This document shows, in pieces, positions 23,280-35,475 of a stretch of 64,000 nucleotides of DNA. The notes under the pieces are model-generated. The model was not told the DNA's origin and ran no database searches. It saw nothing but the letters and a program-made list of their open reading frames with translations. Every line of letters starts with the position of its first letter. Within the stretch, counting starts at the first letter, position 1. The position numbers and the translations under genes are program-made. Source of the stretch: Bryum argenteum (taxonomy: Eukaryota; Streptophyta; Bryopsida; Bryales; Bryaceae); contig CM073323.1 of NCBI GenBank assembly GCA_037043015.1, forward strand, positions 4,092,001 through 4,156,000, written 5' to 3'.

Positions 23280-24913
23280 TTAAGGCTTCGGAGTGGCAGG
23301 CGGGGGCGGGGGCCAATTATGAGGTTGCGCTGCTTCTAGAGGTACTAAAGTTTTCAAACCTCCATATTCTACCGGAAGCTCTTCTCTGCTGATATCTCTC
23401 AGCAGCGTGTCTTCTATTTTATCGTCCTCCACAAATATGATCTGCAAAACGTCGATAATAATTCACATGCATGCTTGAGAAATGTAGTGAAGTGTTTTTG
23501 AAGCAGAGTTGATGGGGGTGTCTTTACCTTTTCTTTAGTAACATCGTCTAAGAAGGGAAGTAACATCTTCCAGCAACTCCAAAATATTGAAGGTGTGTGC
23601 AATGTGAATATCTTCCCCAACCTTTCTGGGTAATAAGCCTGCCACTTCCAGATGCAAAATTAGCTCAAAAGTGATTGCACCATTTGCATAGACTAACATA
23701 GACCTCACTAAAGGTTGATGTCATTACACAGCTATGAGAACTTCGTCAATCAAGAGGGGTTCATGGTAAGAACCCCAAGTTCATGATAAGAACATCAAGT
23801 ACCGTTGAACAGATTAAAGGGCAAGAATGTAAGAAGCACAGAAATTGAACAAGAGCATGGAGTCTCGTTACCTGCATGAAATTGAATGCACCAAGCAATC
23901 CTCGTACATCCAAATTCTTGAGCTTCAAATCTTTTAGGTCAGATATGACAACAAATTTCTCCACGCCGGGCGGCATACTGCAGAATTGCAAAGAATTGAG
24001 AGCTTTTGATCATTATGCTATGAAGACACGCAACGTTTATTTCCATGGCTGATTAAAAAACTCCTGTACTTACCAACGAGAATACATGATCAACTAAGTC
24101 AGTCTACACTCAAGTTTGTCAGCGATCCTTCAATGTTAACTTGAAGCGTACTGAACAATGTAACGATACCTTGCAATAAGTTTGTCCAAAAAATAGGTGA
24201 TAGCACCTGCAAGACAAAAGCGCTGATAAGCGTGGATATGAATTTCAGAAACCTAAAGAACGAAGCAATTCGTGCAACCAACAAAGTGCACAGTGATGGT
24301 GATGGGAAATTACGTTTATACTTATCGACGTTCTTCTTGCCGCTGCTAATGTGCTTAGCGGCGAAGACAAGGGCGATAGGGCGACCGATTTTGTCATGGC
24401 CTTGAATGAAAAACTTTTCAGCATCAAGCTCACCGCGGATCTCGTCTTCTTGAGCGTACCCCAATCCTGAAGGAAAATACTCACGGCGCCATTTCTGGTG
24501 CTCGATAAACATTTTTGAAGCTTTCGACACGCTCATTGACCTCGCTCGTAGAAACCGCAGCAAATCCGCGTCCGGAACATCCTGAAAACACATTTCAACA
24601 CCTCCATGAAAATGCTGAAAGCGCTCTTTAAAATCATAATCTTCAATGAAAAGCATTGCACATTGTGGAAAATATTTAGAAGAAGAAATCTGCTCAAAAT
24701 CTGACTCCAGTTGTCAGCAGAAAAAAATGAATGATGAGCTTGAGGTTCTTGGTGTAGGATCCATGCGCTTACCGTGGAGACAGCGTCGAGCTTAGCAACT
24801 TTGACTCGCATTTGCTTTAGAAGCTCCAATTCTTGAGCCCTCTGCTCCTCCATCACACCGACTACCACAGTGACGGATTGGGTTCCATCCTCCTCAGCCT
24901 TGATGTCAGTCAT
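23280..24913 (-). CDS. SEC14-like CRAL-TRIO lipid-transfer protein, six exons
   Basis: Inferred minus-strand exons are 24913-24773, 24581-24314, 24206-24170, 23977-23872, 23638-23528 and 23441-23280; phases close to give 274 aa. The family binds phosphatidylinositol, phosphatidylcholine or other hydrophobic ligands and moves or presents them between membranes. The CRAL-TRIO N region is residues about 48-85 (DADLLRFLRAR...HQKWRREYFP). The lipid-binding lobe covers residues about 95-245, with GRPIALVFAAKH, PPGVEKFVVISDLKDL, YYPERLGKIFTLHTP and the final ELPVEYGG motif. The C terminus is Pro-rich. Exon 3 is only 37 bp (AITYFLDKLIA) and would be missed by simple gene finders. No GOLD or nodulin tail follows, so this is a short single-domain member. 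The start is the first Met in exon 1; an upstream exon is not excluded. Confidence 0.9.
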
Positions 24914-27900
24914 TACTCTGGGTGGTGAAAGAAAGCTTTCAGAATAGGAGATTAAGTGAAAGAACACACTCAAGAAACAGTAACGCACAAGCAACACACA
25001 AGTGGAAAGCACGGAATCGGCCAAACAAGCCTGAATATTCAACAAGCTACGTAAGTTATCACGTGAGATCCAAGCTTCTAAACTAGGTGGGTGCTGCCCG
25101 TTCTGTAAGTACCAGAGCTGCAAATCGGTTGTGTGCGAGGGAGGCGAGATCTGCATCTCTTCCTTTCTTCGTGGTGAGCTTGCCTTTCGGGTCAGTGCCA
25201 CAATAGTATTATAATACTCTGCAGCATATTTGGAGCTTTTCCTGAAAAGGTGGAACTACGACAGGGGGTGTGCATGCGTCACGCTGTGGTGGCGCACGCC
25301 GTGTGACCGAGGACAATGATGTAACGAGCTCGGAACTGGGAGCTTGTCTGGTAGAATAGCAACTGATGGTCTTGGTATCTGAACATTCCAATGGAGAAGC
25401 TTTCTCTTCATGAATCTTTCAAAAGTGGCAACCATTGGGTTCAATGATCGGGAAGAACCGACGGCTAGTTTATTATCGGCCGATGGATTTAGCACACTGT
25501 CCCGTCCATTCATGAAACCACCAGCTAAAAACCCATGGAAATTACAAATAAATTTCTATTCCCAATATTAAATAAGGCAATTGCCGGAAGAGATCTGTAA
25601 AAAACCCATTAGGTGGGGGAAATGTCGGTTAGTAGTCAGTAAAAGTCAAAAAACTTCACGAATCCTCATTTGGTTAGCTCTAGCTACCTTTGTTCTTGTG
25701 ACCTTCAAAGACACTTCAAGAGATTCTTATCCGACAGGCTAATTGGAATTTTTTCATTTCTCTCTCTTTTTTTAGGTTTGGGGCATGTTTTGATGAGGCG
25801 CTTGTAGCATCAAATATATACGTTTTGAGAGTGATATTCAATTATTGGTACCAATGCTCACATCCATGTTGAGATTCTTGATAGTCTCTCACAAACACTT
25901 TCTAGTTAATGATTTCTAATTAGTACTATCATACATCATTGATCAAGTATTCATTTGCAAAAAAAAATAAAAATAAATCTACATTCTCGTATCATGTGTG
26001 ATGGAAATATGTTTTTCCATATAGTGTAAATATTATAGAATAACATCTAGGTTGCCCGAAATTACAAAAAACCGTTGCAGGTTCCAAGGACGATTAGGGG
26101 TTAAGGTAGATTATCAAAAGTGTGGGTATTGCTCTCACTGTGTTATAGCCTTTCATGGAATTGTGAAGCGTCATACCAAAAATAGTATTTAGTGTAATGT
26201 AAATTAGTTCAATGAGTTACCGACTAAGTAATGAACATGCAATGGTTGATTCCTTATATCTCTTGATTGATCTTGGAGTCGTGTATTATTAGGTGCATAT
26301 ACATTCAAGATGCCACTCGATTGTTGAGGATGCTGTTAGATAGTAAATTGCTCACGACCTTCAGGCACAACCAACCTTGTTACTATTTTTGCAAAATCAT
26401 GAGAGATTGAAATCCCGGTTTCTACATGGAACTTACTTCTATCCGCGAAGTACAAAGCATTATTTCAAAAGCGCGCGCCTCCTTAGAAGAGTAGTTGTTG
26501 AGTGGTAGAGAAACAATCTTCAAGCGAATGGCAATGATTCTGAAATAAGAAAATTCTCGCTTAAGGTGAGGCATGGCAAAAGAAATCTTGCATCTCGTGC
26601 CTCTTCCTACTCCCTTGTTACCTGCGCCCTAAGCTACATACATTTTAAGGAGGCAATAACAATATTGGTGTGTGTCATTGAGGCGGTGAATGATTATTCC
26701 CTTGAAAGGAGCTTTCCAACGGCGGCATATCATCTTTCACTCCCAAGGGTAATTGGCATTATTTTCTTAGAAATGTTTATTTTTCTTGAAACCATGATGT
26801 AGTGGGGAGGAGACTTTTTCTCCAAGAAGATCATATCAAAGTACAAATTGTAACATCTATGCCATGTGATCTTAAACTACTTGGATATCTCCAAAGAATG
26901 TGCGAGTCGGAGACGCCATGGAGCTCAACTAGCAAAGCATCCCATCTATACTTCGATGGCTTTTGTTATCTCTGAAGTCTCATTCTCTCTCACCAGAATG
27001 CACACCATGATGATGCAATAGGTTTCACCTTCATCATCCTTTGACCAATGGTAAAGCCAAAGTGCATCATTTCAATGTTGCACTAGACTTTTACTTGTTT
27101 ATTCCAATTCGCGATACAAAGGGAAATGGAAACGTGATTGACAACGTGGATTGAAGCTTTTTGTTCAGTCCAACAGTTATTCTCTTCCATGATAGAGACC
27201 TACCGAAGAGAAAATGCGTTTCCAAAAGCAGATTTGAGGGCAATCGTAGAGGATTTTCCTACCTCTTATCGTAGAGATCCCAAGTTATTTGTTGTAACCC
27301 AACATGTGGTGCTTCTTGATAGGAGTACTATGAACCGAAGTATAAGTTAGATGTTATAGAATCACATGTAATGGTAGTAATAGAAGTTCATGAGTGTTTG
27401 CTAGAAATGATAAAATCTCATAAACCTACATTGGTGGAACGCTATTTAGGTTTAGTCCTGATGTAGTTAGAGCAAGTAAGGCCATCGGCAACTTCTGTGA
27501 AGAAACTTCTTTCTTCTCATGGAGTGAAAGGTTATAAGGATTGATGGTCGGCGACTGATGAACCGACCACTCCTTCCTTACTACTCGGCTACTGCTTGGC
27601 GATATTCTTGTCTTGATTATGAAAACAAGATCTATATTCTCTAGGCATCTCTCTCTTTGTTATTTTGTTTGTATGGCGCCTCATGACAAGTAGGAGAGTG
27701 TCGTATTCCCTTGATCAAAAGTTCTTCTCCTTAAAGAAATCCTTGCATTGTGAGGATAAAACCTTGAAGTATGTCCAATGCACATTGGAATGGATAGCCA
27801 ATAACAAGGAGTTTATACCCATACAAATTCATATGATGCAAGCTCAAAACTTGGTAGAAGCCTTGACAAGTACTTTGATGCGGTTCTGCCGATGTATGAT

Positions 27901-28799
27901 TTTGCATATTCAAAGGAAATAACCTTTTCAAACTTGGCACCAAGAACTTGCATACAATCTTCATTACGCATATAGTACGCCAATCCTTAAAAATGCAACC
28001 AAACTAGAAATTCCAAGAAAGCTAATTATGGGATAAAGCTTCTCCAATCCAAAGTATAAAAGGTGATTCTGTACCGTCGTAGAAATGCGTATTAGTCATG
28101 CCTGTAATAGACCCTCTTTAGACAAAAGACAACTTCAAAGTAGCCATTTCCTACAAATGCACGACCAAGAACAATGTAAAGAGGTCTAAAAAACACCAAT
28201 CGTTGATGACTTGGAATTCTGGGCTTGGACTAGGAAAGTCGGAATTTGACCTAAAACGTTGAGCCGCTTTGTTGCTAGTCAATGCGGTAGAACAATTTGT
28301 TTCTTTTATGGTGTGTAATAGTGATGCGGAAATTCCTCTTCTGAAGGTGATTATGCTACACTCGTATGACTGACTCTCTTTGTCTCTGTCTATGATTGTG
28401 TTGCGTCGTTATTGTAGTTTATTGTTCTTTTAACAATGAATCTTCTCTTGTATCTGCACTTTCTTTATCGTGCACAATTGTCTTTGCAACTAATCTGATC
28501 GGTTGAGAATACGAACAAGACGACAAATCCATGGCACTCTTCGTGGCAAAAAGGTGAGTTCAGAAAAAAAAAAGAAAAAAAAGAAAAAACTCCCAAAAAA
28601 TAATTCTCAACATTTTTTTTCTCTACTGAAAATAACAAGAAGAAGTCATAAACAAGGCCACCTCCTCATTGCAAAACAAAACGCAAGAACATCAATCGAG
28701 TTGCAAAAAGCCTAATTTTGAAGCCTTTGTCGCTTTGCAAACGCTCCGCCTTGTCCCCCCACTTCCCCACTTCCCTCCGAGCTTTGAGAGCTTCTCTTC
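24914..28799. other. Long intergenic stretch, no gene recognised
   Basis: The first 600 bp probably contain the SEC14 promoter. Beyond that the sequence is AT-rich with scattered short frames (26566, 27138, 27665) that match no family I know and are likely decayed repeats. Poly-A runs lie at 28564-28590. Confidence 0.45.
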
Positions 28800-28819
28800 T
28801 CTTCAGTTGTCTTTTTTCC

Positions 28820-29156
28820 TCAATTCTTCATATTTCTCCTCAATTCTTCAGCTTCTTTTCGCTTCCAAAACCTCTCGACTATCTCTGAGCAACTGGTTGT
28901 GTTTTCTTCTGCTTCCCATGTAGACTCTTCTACGGGAAAACCCTTCCATTCGACAAGGTATTCCCTTACAGTTTGATAAATATATCTTGATCTTCGAACT
29001 TGTCGTGTTCTCACATCTAGAATTCGCTCCACCACCCATTCGTTGTTTTCGGCATCATACAAATTCGCGATTGGGACACCATAGGCATTCGTAACATCAG
29101 TAGTTGGAACACCCTAAGGGATCGTTGCAGGTGTCACTATCCAAAGGGACTCATCA
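28820..29156 (-). pseudogene. Chromodomain remnant, probably from a chromovirus (Ty3/Gypsy) integrase
   Basis: The minus-strand frame reads a chromodomain-like module: EWVVERILDVRTRQ, REYLVEWKGFPVEEST and WEAEEN, which gives the aromatic W/Y-W-W pattern of chromodomains. Chromodomains at the C-terminal end of integrase target chromoviruses to marked chromatin. A stop (TAG) lies just upstream of GVPTTDVTNAYG. The upstream part is cut off by the CACTA element that starts at 29157. No integrase core, LTRs or other pol domains are visible, so a small stand-alone chromodomain gene remains possible. Confidence 0.65.
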
Positions 29157-31835
29157 CACTAGAGGAAAACAGTGATTTGTCCCGCGTTATTTCGCGTCAA
29201 AGGTGACGTTTACCCAGACTAGTCGAAATTAGTGTGGGTAACTTAACCACAATGACTTTTTGCATGTTAATCGGTTTAACATACTTCTGTCACTATTGAC
29301 TATGGTTTAACAACGAGTGTCATAGTAACACTCATGGATTTTGGAAGAACAGAACCGCGTTAAAACGAACAGAACCACGTCAACGTTGACATGTATGCCC
29401 CCGTGGGGGGTAACTTTAGCACTTCATTTTTTACCCTCTAGTAATATTTAAATGATTAAATATATTCATGATCCACGCCGTCGACGCGTTTTTTTTAACA
29501 TTGATGACGTTTAAAGTGACGTGGGCGGCGTTCGATGTGTTACTTTTGACATATTCATAAATCCTACGTGGAATGCCCGGTGATGTGGAAGGCTTATGTG
29601 GAGGATAGGGGTGACTAGGACAAGTTGGTGTTTGTCCCACGTGGATGTCAATAGTGACGTTGGCGTTTATTTTGACGCACACCGTGTCACCTTATGTTTA
29701 AGGAAACGTAATGATATAGGCGACGTGTCAAGTGCATTTATGATAGGGTGACGTGGCGATTTCGGGTTTGACTTGGTCAATGATGATCTAGAGAGTGTCA
29801 ATAGTGGCGTAAATGTCAAAAGTAACATATATCATTTTAAATCGTCTTTAGGGTTAGGGTTTGGCCTGCGGCTAGGGTTTGACATGTGCGTCAAAATTGA
29901 CGACGCGTGTCTAAAAAGATATAGGATGTGTTAAACACTGATCCTAAAGATGTCATCATGCATGCGTTTCTATTGACGCATGGTTAACGCCAGCGAGTCA
30001 TTACTGACGTCGTGTTACTTGTATAACGTGAACTTGTCACTAGTGACATGATCACATCAACACAAGCATGTGAAGAAAGACGTCTACTATGACGTCTTGA
30101 ATAACGTACTTTAGTCCGTTCAGAGGGATGATTTTCATCGGAGTGGATGAACAGAGGCGGCTAGGGTTAGCCGCCATAGTTAGGTCATGGTACTTTTAGG
30201 GAAGATATAAGCTAGAATCTCACTCTTGCTTTCATTTCTACACATTTTGTGTTAGAGTTCTACAGTTTTAGAGATTAACATGTTAGATTGTTAGAGTATG
30301 AGTTGTAGAGGTGTTGGAGTTTTACAAGTTTTTCTTCTTTCTTTGCAATTTCTCTTCTTCACATTTTGTGTTGGAGTTCTACAGTTTTAGAAAGTAACAT
30401 GTTAGATTGTTAAAGTATGAGTTGTAGAGGTGTTGGAGTTCTACAGTTTTAGAAAGTAACATGTTAGATTGTTAAAGTATGAGTTGTAGAGGTGTTGGAG
30501 TTTTACAAGTTTGTCTTCTTTTTTTGCAATTCTTAGGTTGTTCAAGAGTTGCATCGTGATGATCTCCATCATAGTTTGATTGCATGATGTGCCTTATTAA
30601 ACTCAGCGTGTCCGTGGTAATGTGTATTGTGCAGATCAAGAAAAATTGAGCATGAGGAAACCCAGAAAGTCACTCTACGGCGGCTAGGGTTTCTGCATCA
30701 AAAGTGACGCGCCCGTCAAAAGTGACATAGGTTGTGTTAAACAGTGTTTTTAAAGACGTCATCATATAGAGTACTTGAATGCGTCACTATTGACGCAGGT
30801 TTAACGCCAGCGTGTCACTTTTGACGTAGTGTAATGCAAGGAGTACCCTAGCACATAGCACATATATGTAGCCTTTATGTTTTATGCTACTCAATACTTG
30901 CAACTTTGTACTAGTGGCTAATTTTCCATCTAATACAACGAAAGCACTGACCAAGTTTATGTTGCACTCCATTTCGTGTATGTTTTTGTCAGAGTGTGTT
31001 ATGTTTGACGTTGCATTTACGTTATCGAATGTGTCATGTAACGTCACTTTTAACGTTTTCATTTTCGTCATATTGTGTCATGTTGTGTTTCTTTTTACAC
31101 ATGTCTGCCATCGAATTGCGTCAAATGGATGACGTGGCGAATGTCATCCTACATCTTGTCTCTTTACTTGAAACACGCTAAAACACGTGACATTCGTGTT
31201 TAAGTGCGTCAACTTTGACACGAGGCCCGATTTCTTTTCACTCATAACTTGATAACGTGAATGTCACCCTACGTCTAAAGACACATCCAAAACGCGTTAA
31301 AACAAACGACATTTGTGTTTAACAATATTAAACAACGTCTAAGGATGTTTTGGACATCGCGTTAAAATAGAGGATACAAGTGTTCCTCAACGTCAATGTG
31401 GACACTATCTCCTGTTTCTTTTGACACAAACTCCGAACTTCTTTCACATTCTAGGATGTGGCCACGTGTCACGATCTCAGCCACCGAAATTTAAATGCCA
31501 CGTCAGATTTTCGATGCCACATCAGATCAGATTTCATCCATCACAAGGATGAAAACTTGTCCCACGTGGCATGTACAAACGCGGGAAAAGCTGACGTGGA
31601 AAGTAATTTACTTACCAAGTTACTGACCCTCGGTAACTTACCCAACTGGAAAAATGTCATTTTAACACTGCGTCATAAATCATTTGTCCCCGTTAACATT
31701 TTTTAACACTACACGTTAAACTCAAAAGACGTCCGTGACATTTTTGATTTATTTGCGTCACTTTTTCTGTCCGCGTTAAACCACGTTAAAAACAACGTTA
31801 AAAACAGTGTCCAAGGACCCTGTTTTCCTCTAGTG
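29157..31835. mobile_element. Non-autonomous CACTA (En/Spm-class) transposon, complete
   Basis: The left end CACTAGAGGAAAACAG and right end CTGTTTTCCTCTAGTG are perfect 16-bp inverted repeats, flanked by the 3-bp duplication TCA at 29154-29156 and 31836-31838. CACTA ends with a 3-bp duplication define the class. The 2679-bp interior has no transposase frame. It is full of short motifs in both orientations built on CGTCA/TGACG (for example GCGTCAAAGGTGACG near 29197 and GTCACTTTTGACG near 30807), matching the subterminal transposase-binding repeats usual in CACTA elements. Confidence 0.92.
30240..30520. repeat. Imperfect direct repeats inside the CACTA element
   Basis: Three copies of a phrase that includes TTCTACAGTTTTAGA, AACATGTTAGATTGTT and GAGTTGTAGAGGTGTTGGAG. 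The first two are spaced about 120 bp apart. The last two follow directly with a period of about 70 bp. The unit drifts by a few bases between copies. Confidence 0.85.
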
Positions 31836-31838
31836 TCA

Positions 31839-33914
31839 CCTCTAACAGGCTCCATTCTCTACCGACAAGAAAAAATTTGAGATGTGGATACAACATACAA
31901 CATACAACATACTACTCTTGTATCTGATTTTCCTACTTTACTTTTACTTTTCCACAAGTACCCTATAAAGGCGCCCTCAAATGAACTTTTGCTACTTCTC
32001 AAACCCTAAATGTTGCCCTTTGAAAAGCTCCAAAAAGCAGTCGCCAATTAATTTTCTCACGATGTTATGGTTAAGGGCCTTATTTATTTTCCAATGTGTT
32101 CCTATTGCAATTGTTATTGAAATTTTGGGTTTTGTCGAAATTCTTTCTTTATAGAAAAGTTGATATATAGTGACTTTTGGTTATCTCGGCGAATCAATTT
32201 TGGTAAATGATACACTTAGGTAAGGGTAGGGCCCCGGGGTCCCAAAGATTCCAAGAGCAACTTCAAAATTATATTGCACCTCTTCACAAACCCTATGAGA
32301 GAAAAAATATGATGTTTGTGAATGCATCTTAATAAGGAGATTTTGGAAAGTAATTTTTTTCCCTAAAACTCTTCAATTAGAGATGAAGAGATGGTATTTA
32401 CCAAAATGGAATATTCCTGTGGGAGCCCAAGCTCAACACATTCAATTGTCATCTTGGTTCATTATTGAAATTCAGAAGTTTTTAATTATCAAATTCTTGA
32501 CTACCTTTATAGTCTCCATATTATTATTAAGTTCTTTGGCGAAGCACTGAAGTATGGTCTCTTGGGACTACGACGTCAAGGAACAAAAAACTCAACAAAA
32601 AGTGCCTATTATTCTCATTCAACCTCTAAAATTGATTTAAGCGTGTTCTGGTTCGAGTTGACTTTGGCTAGCCTCTATTCTACCAATTGTTTTGATATAA
32701 AGAGTTTACCCATACCCTCTGAGAACCATCTATTTTTTGAAAGTCCTTATAATTTTTGAAATATTCACAATTGAAGTTTGAAAACACTATTAGAGCATGC
32801 TAAAATCTGCCGAAAACTCCTCTATATACCCATTTTTCTTAGAATTTGCCCATTTGAGTTTTTTTTGTTTTAAATACATGTAAATAAGGTTTCACGGCAT
32901 GATTTCACCCTTCTGATTTCAAATCCAATTACTCTTTGCATGCCATTTGTATCCTCAAAGACTGACCTCTATATTTGAATTTCACCGTACCATGTGAATA
33001 ATTTCTCCATGGGAATAATCAAGCATTTCATCATGTTCTATAGGTCGTACAAGGGTAAAAATTGCCTAGACGTGTTCCTAACTTCGCATAGGATAAGAAA
33101 TGGAAGAGCCTTATATCAAATTCTCTACCATAAATGGCCCTCAAAAAACTAGTTACCCATTCTACAACAAGGAAAAAAATAAAAAATACAAATTTATGGT
33201 CTAATTTTGAACAATACAATTTTGTAATTGGTACGGAATTTGAACATGAGATCTGCTCTACATCAACTAATACAAGTTAGGTACGAGATTTTACAATTAC
33301 TCACCTTCAAATACAAGTGAATTTGAAACTTTTCACCTTGCATCAAAAGAGGGTACTTAAACTTTTGGCAGTTCCAGGACTTTTTGCATTTTTGAGGTTA
33401 GTCGACTTTGGTGTCCATTTAGAGTGCAAATGATGCTCTACTATATTTTCTTTCTTATTATTAATTTTATTGAAATTACAATCGTATATGTATTTAGTCT
33501 CCACTTCAAAGTCTGAACACTTTTGAAACCGTGGGGCATCGTTTGGATGGGGGAGGAGCCCCAAATTTCCAATATATTTCTAACAACCACCCTGCACCAC
33601 CAAACTGGATAGATAGATAGATAGATAGAAACTCCAGTCCCTTTCTAAGAGGCCGGCGTGAATGAAGTGTTCGTTCGTAATGCTAATATCCCGATGGCCA
33701 CCGGACAACACCAAAGTGGACTACTAGGACGATTGAGCAAGCATATGTACCCACCTTGTATTGAAGCATTAAATGCTTAATAATGCAACACAGTGACAGA
33801 AATAGCCACACACAATAAATTACAAAGCTTGAATTCAAATATGAAAGTTAATAACGTGAGAGAACTTCTTATAACCCCCTCAAATGATTGCACTCAAGTG
33901 TAGAGCAAGTCTTA
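31839..33914. other. Intergenic; holds dispersed repeat A copy 2 and a TAGA microsatellite
   Basis: The right flank of the CACTA element may continue the split chromodomain locus for a short distance. Positions 32755-33560 are a diverged copy of the repeat at 17510-18360. Positions 33606-33628 are (GATA)n. No host gene is seen. Confidence 0.5.
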
Positions 33915-35330
33915 GGGCAGGTTTACACTATGGTGGAGAAGGCCTCCGTTTGGTCAAGAATGTTTGGCCAAGACATGTTATATGAGAAAAGTGGTGGATG
34001 TGCCTGAGAAGAATAAAAGGCAATAAATTTTTCTTAAGGAGTCTTGACCGATTGTAGTCTAAACACCTACATGAGAAGCTTAGCAGTGATGTCCACCTGA
34101 GAAGTCCATTGGTGAAGAGAAGTTCACCTATTGGTGAAATTTTTTTGCGATAAGAAATCATAATCCTCTACATTCACATTGAATCAAAATTCATTAACAA
34201 TTGATTTTCCCCTTAAAAATCAATATGCATATGTATGGCAATTTGAGTAAACTTCAAATCAATTTTATTATCAACTTGTGACGAAGACTAATAATTTGTA
34301 TGGTTCATCTTTACATTCAAGACTAGAACAAACATGTCATGGTCATATTATGTCTGATGTTATCCAAAAATAGTAATGCAAAGCTTGGTTTTGAAATTTC
34401 TTTTTCTTTGAGGTAGATGATGGTTTGGATTTAATGGTAGTAACTGATTGAATTTCATCTTCATTAGAATTTGCTGAATTTGTTTGTCCTCCCACATTAG
34501 TGTTGTCCCTTATAGTACCATTCATGTGCTTCATAACGGAACCGACTTGATGCCATCAATGATCAATCAAATTATCAAACTTAAATTCATGGGATCATTT
34601 CTTCAAATTTAATTTGGAAGTTTGTCTTCTTTGTATTGCTCAATAACCGTCTCAAATTTTTAAGGGGATGCCTGTGCAAAAATCTAGGAATTGCGACTAT
34701 TATTCGTGCTTGAAGTTAAATCCGTCTATCAACATTTAATGAATATCAACAATCTTATTAATAGCATATTTACTCATGTGCACGAAAAAAATGATGAAAT
34801 GCCAAAAAAATAAGCTTTAAGCCTTCGAAGTGGCTTTAAAAAATTTACTATAGTATGTGGAGCTAGAGTAGGAAGCGTATATAGACAATCCCTTGGGACT
34901 CATGGAGAAAATGGGAATGTATGTCTAGGCCAAATGACTTGCATTGGTGGGCATGAGGTGTATGGTTCAACTTTTGTTGCTAATGCATTAGGTTTCACAA
35001 AACGAGATTTTGAAATCAACAGTCCGGATCTATTTTTAAGAGTTATTCTTTTATTGACAAAGGCTTCTCCAGAACAATGATATTTTCTCCATCCTCAAAA
35101 GGCCGGACAAGAAGTCACGAACAAGATTTGATTGTTTCAGAGAAGCCCTCAGCATAAAGTACTGCCACCTAAGCCGCCATGTCATTTTTTTTCATCCATA
35201 ACAGAAGTTCACCTCCTATTATTTCTTCACCAAATGTAAACATCCACCTGTCAAGAATAGTATTTTCGATCAATAACAATGTAGAAACGCCCTTTCAGGT
35301 GGACTTCTCCACCGTAGTGTAAATCGGCCC
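33915..35330. mobile_element. Harbinger-like element, 1.4 kb, immediately upstream of the YIP1 gene
   Basis: The left terminus GGGCAGGTTTACACTATGG and right terminus CCGTAGTGTAAATCGGCCC are inverted repeats that continue into GTGGAGAAG / CTTCTCCAC. The flanks are TTA on the left and TCA on the right, so the 3-bp duplication is imperfect. No intact transposase is visible; only short frames remain inside. It ends 145 bp before the YIP1 start codon. Confidence 0.68.
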
Positions 35331-35475
35331 TCAAAGCTCAAGTTCATATTGGCAGAGCTGAGTGCATTAGGGTTTGGTGCCCAGGGCATTGACTCTGTCC
35401 TGGCAGGCTTTTGATCACCTGTGTGCTTGCTAAGGAGGATCGGAGGAATTTGTGGGTTGTTGATTTGGTGTGGCG

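Noticed and set aside
26566..27964. Short open frames as host exons
   Set aside because: No family motif, no consistent splice sites and AT-rich codon use typical of spacer.
29850..29885. TTTAGGG-like phrases as interstitial telomere repeats
   Set aside because: Only one or two degenerate units are present, within the CACTA interior.
31962..31990. CCCTATAAAGGCGCCC as an LTR promoter
   Set aside because: It is a single TATA-like match with no paired LTR, primer-binding site or polypurine tract nearby.
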